DNA of 64,000 nucleotides from Rhizophagus clarus. Lineage: Eukaryota; Glomeromycota; Glomeromycetes; Glomerales; Glomeraceae. Under the pieces are notes generated by a model. The model was given only the letters and a program-made list of their open reading frames with translations. It made no database searches and was not told where the DNA came from. A program made the translations under genes and the position numbers. Below, piece after piece: positions 60,187 to 64,000 of the stretch. Each line of letters begins with the position of its first letter. Position 1 is the stretch's first letter. The DNA lies in the NCBI GenBank assembly GCA_015698045.1, contig BLAL01000079.1:682001-746000 (forward strand), in the 5' to 3' direction.

Positions 60187-60729
60187 TAATTATACTATAA
60201 TAAAATTTATAATTAATATTTATGTTCATGTTTTAAATTTGATAAATTTGATCAATTTTAATCATGTGTGATGATCGTAAGAAAAGGAGAAACTTACCTA
60301 TGTATCATAGAAGATAATTATTTTTATTTTTTTATTATTTATTAAGTGAGTAGCTAGGCTCAGTTTATACCAAATATCGGCAGGAGACGCACATTTTTTT
60401 TGGGCTGTGACTGATACTGATGTCTACGCCGTACAGCCTGAGTACTATTTTATAAAATAGTAGCGAACAAGTATCAAATGTGTAATTTTTTATTAAGTTA
60501 TAATAAAAATTAAAATTTACTTTAATTTTAACATAAAAATTGTAAATAATAAAAAATTCGTAAATAAAAATAAATTTGTTTTCCCAAACTTAAAAAAAAG
60601 GTGTTTATATAAAAGAAAAGGTGTTTATATTATTTTTGATTATTCAATAATATCACATACCCCTTGTATATGTTCTACTGCATACGCAGCTTAACGATCG
60701 AATAGTAATATTAAATTTTTGAAATATTT

Positions 60730-61060
60730 TAACCGTAATATTACGCAGGTTTACAGTCTCGTAAATTTTCAAAATATTTTAACCGTAATATTACGCAAGT
60801 TTACAGTCTCATAAATTTTTGAAATATTTTAACCGTAATATTATGCAGGTTTACAGTTTCGTAAATTTGCAAAATATTTTGACCGTAATATTGCGTAAAT
60901 CTTACGATATTGAAAACTTGCGTAATACTTTGACCGTAATATCACATAAATTTTACGAAATTGTAAACTTATGTAATATTTTGAAATTTTTCAAAATATT
61001 ATACCATAAACTTTCGTAAACTTACAAAATTGTAAACTTATACAATTTTTCACCCTATAA
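60730..61060. repeat. 50-bp subterminal tandem array, copy 2
   Basis: Inverted counterpart of 23030-23490, somewhat shorter, with the same GTAATATTACGCAGGTTTAC units next to the TIR. Confidence 0.7.
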
Positions 61061-61072
61061 AATTTCCTGATG

Positions 61073-62156
61073 CACTATACAATTGTTTTATTCCCAAGGA
61101 CTGAGAATTATTCAACTTTAAAAGTGGCAACAACTGCTCTTATTCAAGAATTACAAGAATTGAGTAATACAGGGATGGTTATCAATGATATTTTTTGGAG
61201 GGTTGAGCTTTTTTTTAGCTCTGACTGGAAATTTCTTTCTATCTGTTTGAGTTTTAATGCTGCAAATTCCAACCATTTTTGTCTGTGGTGTGAAATAACC
61301 AAAAACTAACGTAAAAATGGAAAAAGTGACTGGGTGATTAGTAAATTAATGAGTGTTTTAAGTGAAAATCCAACAGCATATCCAGGTCATAAATTACCTC
61401 AACTTTTTAACATGATCTCACTTAAAAATCATATTTCAGACAAGCTTCATATCATATTACGTATTACTGATCGCTTATAGGAATTGGTTTTACAAGAAAT
61501 TAAAAATGAAGGATTATTTAATGATATAGCTCGAAACATTATAATCAAGGAGATGGAAAATCTAAAAATATGGTTTGAATTTTGGAAAATTCATGGTACT
61601 GATAATTGGAATTATACCTCTTTAATGGGTGATGATAAGCTTTGTGTCCTTCAAAATTTCAATTTAACAAAACTTTTTGATTCAGAACATGCTGCATTAA
61701 TTAAAAGTTTATGGAATGGATTTGCTGAGTTATATGATCTATTAGGAGGAAAAAAAACAGATTCACAATACTTTCATTTAAAAGCAAAAGTATAGTACGA
61801 ATTATTTTTAAAAAAAATTGTAGTAGATCCTAAAACTAATACTATCTTAGAACAAGGACTTTACCGTTCTTCAGATGTAACTCTTTACATTTATGTTTTA
61901 GTATCATATGTTTGAGAATTTATGTTTATTTATAAAAGGTGAGAATTAAATTTCTTTTCATACAGTGCTGTTAAAAAAAAAAATCATGATCATGTTTGTT
62001 ATTTTTTTAAGAAAACTTTCAAGAATGGTGGGAAATTTCAAAATAAAACATCAGCTAATCATGAAATTTTGGAACATGAAAATTGACATTTTTTTTTATA
62101 CTCAAAATAACATTTCTCTTTCATACCCAAAACCTCAACATATTCATGTTTTATAA
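61073..62156 (+). pseudogene. Transposase-like repeat-family pseudogene, 5'-truncated
   Basis: Coding-like frames read HYTIVLFPRTENYSTLKVATT...FSSDWKFLSICLSFNAANSN, HFCLWCEITKN (a CxxC pair), KLPQLFNMISLKNHISDKLH, IWFEFWKIHGTDNWNYTSLM, GDDKLCVLQNFNLTKLFDSE, LWNGFAELYDLLGGK, then decayed ...ELFLKKIVVDPKTNTILEQG and HDHVCYFFKKTFKNGGKFQN. The string FWxxxGxxxWxxTSLMGxDK and the CLWC pair recur in transposase-like proteins of AM fungi and some animals; no certain superfamily. Stops after KN (61307), near 61480, at 61793 and later, plus indels. The 5' end is cut by the TIR element at 61072, which supplies the apparent ATG. Confidence 0.6.
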
Positions 62157-62239
62157 TTTTTTCTAATAGAATATTTTTGATTAACATTTTATTACATTTC
62201 TATTACAATAAAACTTTAAATTTGTTTCACCCAAAAATG

Positions 62240-62911
62240 TATATATATAAATCCTGCTTCACAATAATTCTCTTTTGCATCTTTTTTACCTTTAATTTTC
62301 CATTCAATTACAACTTCTCAAGGATTATACTTGGATTTGCGCTTTTTAGTAATAATACTTTCAGTAGCACGATAAGTTGCAATAGCAAGTGGATTGTTTT
62401 TTAAATGTTGAGGCGGATCATTAAATAAGACAACATAGATTTGTTGTTCTTCATCATAAAATTTTCGATCCCATAAGTGATTGTTCAAAATTTCATCTAA
62501 TATTTAATATCCAGTAGATCCTTGGAAAATGTATTTGTAAACATTTCTATTATTATGATAATGAATATGACCTTTAAAAACATCAAAAAACTGATGTTTA
62601 GTACAAGCAAGAGATACTAACTGGCGACCCCCTCTTTTAAGTCCATTTGGTAGCTTATGGTGAATTAAGTAAACAAGAATATTTTTAAATTTTTTATTAT
62701 TTAACTCTGATAACTTATCTAAATTATTACATGGAATATTATATTTTTTTACAATTGCTAAATGCCGTATAAGTTCTTTTTGTTTCTTAAATTGTTTTTG
62801 ACAAGTAGAACAAAAAAATTCTGTTATAGAAACAGTAACTTGTGTTTTAAGTGAAATATTATTACTTGATATATTAAAACTAAATCTGAAAAAAATAAAA
62901 AATACTTTCAA
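62240..62911 (-). pseudogene. C2H2-zinc-finger repeat-family pseudogene
   Basis: Minus strand: TEFFCSTCQKQFKKQKELIR, HLAIVKKYNIPCNN (finger with the last His position altered), LVYLIHHKLPNGLKRGGRQL, FKGHIHYHNNRNVYKYIFQG, stop (about 62506), ILDEILNNHLWDRKFYDEEQ, IYVVLFNDPPQHLKNNPLAI, stop within KRKSKYNP-EVVIEWKIKGK, ending near CEAGFIYIHF. Similar C2H2 plus 'IYHSxxxYKxxFxG...VVLFxxP...EWK' proteins occur as large families in Rhizophagus-type genomes; function unknown. Confidence 0.55.
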
Positions 62912-63179
62912 TACAGTTTAAATAAATAAACATAATAAATATAATAAATATAAAAAATATTTATTACATTATAATTAATAACAATTAATAATTAAAATTT
63001 CAACTCACAAGTTGCTGATTGTCTTCTTTTATTTCTCAGACTCATCAGTTTCTGGATGTGCTCATCGGTTTGACATGTATTTTTAATAGTGTTTTATTTT
63101 TTTTAGGGTGTGTTTACTGAATTGATCACAAAAAGTTTTTTTTTTACTAATTAAAATTGTATAATGTTAATCAAAATCA
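62912..63179. other. AT-rich spacer
   Basis: No supported feature. Confidence 0.45.
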
Positions 63180-64000
63180 TAATACAAAATTTGGCCCAAT
63201 TCTAACAATTAGCCGATATGATAATTCCTGAAGATTATTAACTGGTATGTCTAATAAAAGTTCATGCAGCTGAATTTGTGGCATATCATATTTATGTTCA
63301 ATTATACCATTAAATGTCAAATTAGATTCTGTAACTTGTAAATGAAAAAAAGATATATTGAGATCTTTTAATCTAATATACCAATTAATAACTCAAATCT
63401 TAATTATTCCTAATCCTAATCCTACTTATCCCTAACCCTAATCTTAATCCTAACCCTAACCCCCTAATTCTAACTAACTCTAATTCTAATTTAACCCTAA
63501 TTCCAATCTAATCTAATTCTAATTCCTAATCCTAAGTAATTCTTTTACCAATACAAAGTTAATTTACTTACTTGATCAATTTCTACTAAAGCTGCTTGAT
63601 ACAATAAAGATTATTTCATTTGTGCATGTTGAAGAGATAGTGGAGTAGGAGATAAATGAATTTGTAATAAATGATTAATTTCTTTAAATATTGTATTATA
63701 AGTTGAGGGAAGTCCAACTGACAGATTTGACCCATAATAGTCTTTAATTCGAATATATTGTGATTTTTTTTCCAATTCATTTTCAATTACTTTTACTAAT
63801 TCCTTTAGTAAAGTACTACGATCTAAATGCTTTTTCAATACCCCATTAATAGATTCAACACATTGTGTCGATTCCACTCCTGCTGTAAAAATTTTTGCAA
63901 TAGAATATTTGGCCCATGAATTATGACTAGGATAAAGCTTGTTTTCAAAATAAGAATGACATGTTTCATATTTTACAAGCATATTATTATATCTTGAATT
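63180..64000 (-). pseudogene. Second MULE transposase, partial, runs off the window
   Basis: Minus strand from the window edge: NSWAKYSIAKIFTAGVESTQ, CVESINGVLKKHLDRSTLLK (matching the catalytic-Glu block HSWAR...STQRIESIN of the MULE at 53130-55987), ...HLLQIHLSPTPLSLQHAQMK, stop at 63613-63611, SLLYQAALVEIDQ, a GTAAGT donor near 63570, then an intron-like segment with telomere-like repeats. Further on come VINWYIRLKDLNISFFHLQV, TESNLTFNGIIEHKYDMPQI, QLHELLLDIPVNNLQELSYR (63390-63180). The N-terminal half lies beyond the window. Diverged from the first MULE, so another family member. Confidence 0.7.
63390..63540. repeat. Degenerate (CCCTAA)n telomere-like tract
   Basis: Runs of CCTAAT, CCCTAA and TCTAAT words, including CCCTAACCCTAA-like stretches near 63434 and 63455. 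This is the C-strand of TTAGGG-type repeats. It lies within the intron-like part of the second MULE pseudogene, so it is interstitial, not a chromosome end. Confidence 0.75.

Larger units (their letters stand above)
50767..61072 (-). mobile_element. 3.67-kb TIR element, copy 2, with a MULE inside
   Basis: Inverted copy of 22980-26649. The TIR reads TATCAGAAAATTTTATAG at 50767 and ends CTATAAAATTTCCTGATG at 61072. Host sequence is 50767-51164 plus 57819-61072 (one target copy counted twice), about 3.64 kb without the insertion. The internal gene remnant, tandem block and subterminal arrays match copy 1 with scattered, mostly transitional differences. Unlike copy 1, TA does not flank both ends (AA left, CA right), and different truncated genes abut each end. 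Confidence 0.82.

Noticed and set aside
63390..63540. Possible true telomere
   Set aside because: Repeats are degenerate and coding sequence of the same pseudogene continues on both sides, so the tract is internal.
1..64000. tRNA, rRNA or other standard RNA genes
   Set aside because: Read by eye on both strands without finding a convincing cloverleaf or rRNA core; a tRNAscan/Infernal run would be needed to exclude them.

Overview
The window is eukaryotic and very AT-rich. It has short spliceosomal introns, long A/T homopolymers and dense, nested DNA transposons. A Zn2Cys6 regulator with a PAS-like domain makes it fungal. The AT bias, repeat load and protein families recall arbuscular mycorrhizal fungi (Glomeromycotina, Rhizophagus-like); this assignment rests on memory of the families, not on a search.

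Layout. 1-4.5 kb: AT-rich DNA with small inverted-repeat elements, one nested in another. 5.2-9.2 kb: the most GC-balanced stretch, holding two multi-exon unknown genes and, between them, a repeated hairpin cluster. 10.3-12.7 kb: repeats and two MITEs. 13.4-15.4 kb: a dead SNF2/RAD5-like helicase gene. 16.3-20.6 kb: a dead minus-strand gene split by a 2.1-kb TIR element and a fold-back MITE. 21-22.7 kb: a minisatellite and an array of four 41-nt exons. 23-26.6 kb: a 3.67-kb TIR element. 28.9-31.6 kb: a piggyBac pseudogene and a hAT-type MITE. 31.6-36.2 kb: AT-rich, apparently empty. 36.25-38.78 kb: the one clearly intact gene, the Zn2Cys6-PAS regulator. 40.9-45.2 kb: repeats, a gene fragment and a hAT-like MITE. 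46.5-47.1 kb: a double zinc-knuckle ORF followed by minisatellites. 49-64 kb: broken repeat-family genes around a second, inverted copy of the 3.67-kb element, which itself carries a 6.65-kb Mutator-like element (MULE).

Best-supported structure: the MULE at 51165-57818 has 1.57-kb TIRs, a perfect 9-bp target duplication (TTACATAAA) and a spliced transposase frame broken only by four nonsense codons. The other copy of its host element, at 22980-26649, preserves the unoccupied site.

Most unusual theme: arrays of short homologous exon-like segments, each with its own splice signals, occur at four loci, three of them inside TIR elements. In two arrays the unit lengths are not multiples of three, while each unit has an open frame ending at the same phase. 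That is the arithmetic of mutually exclusive exons. Whether they are transcribed or spliced cannot be seen from DNA.
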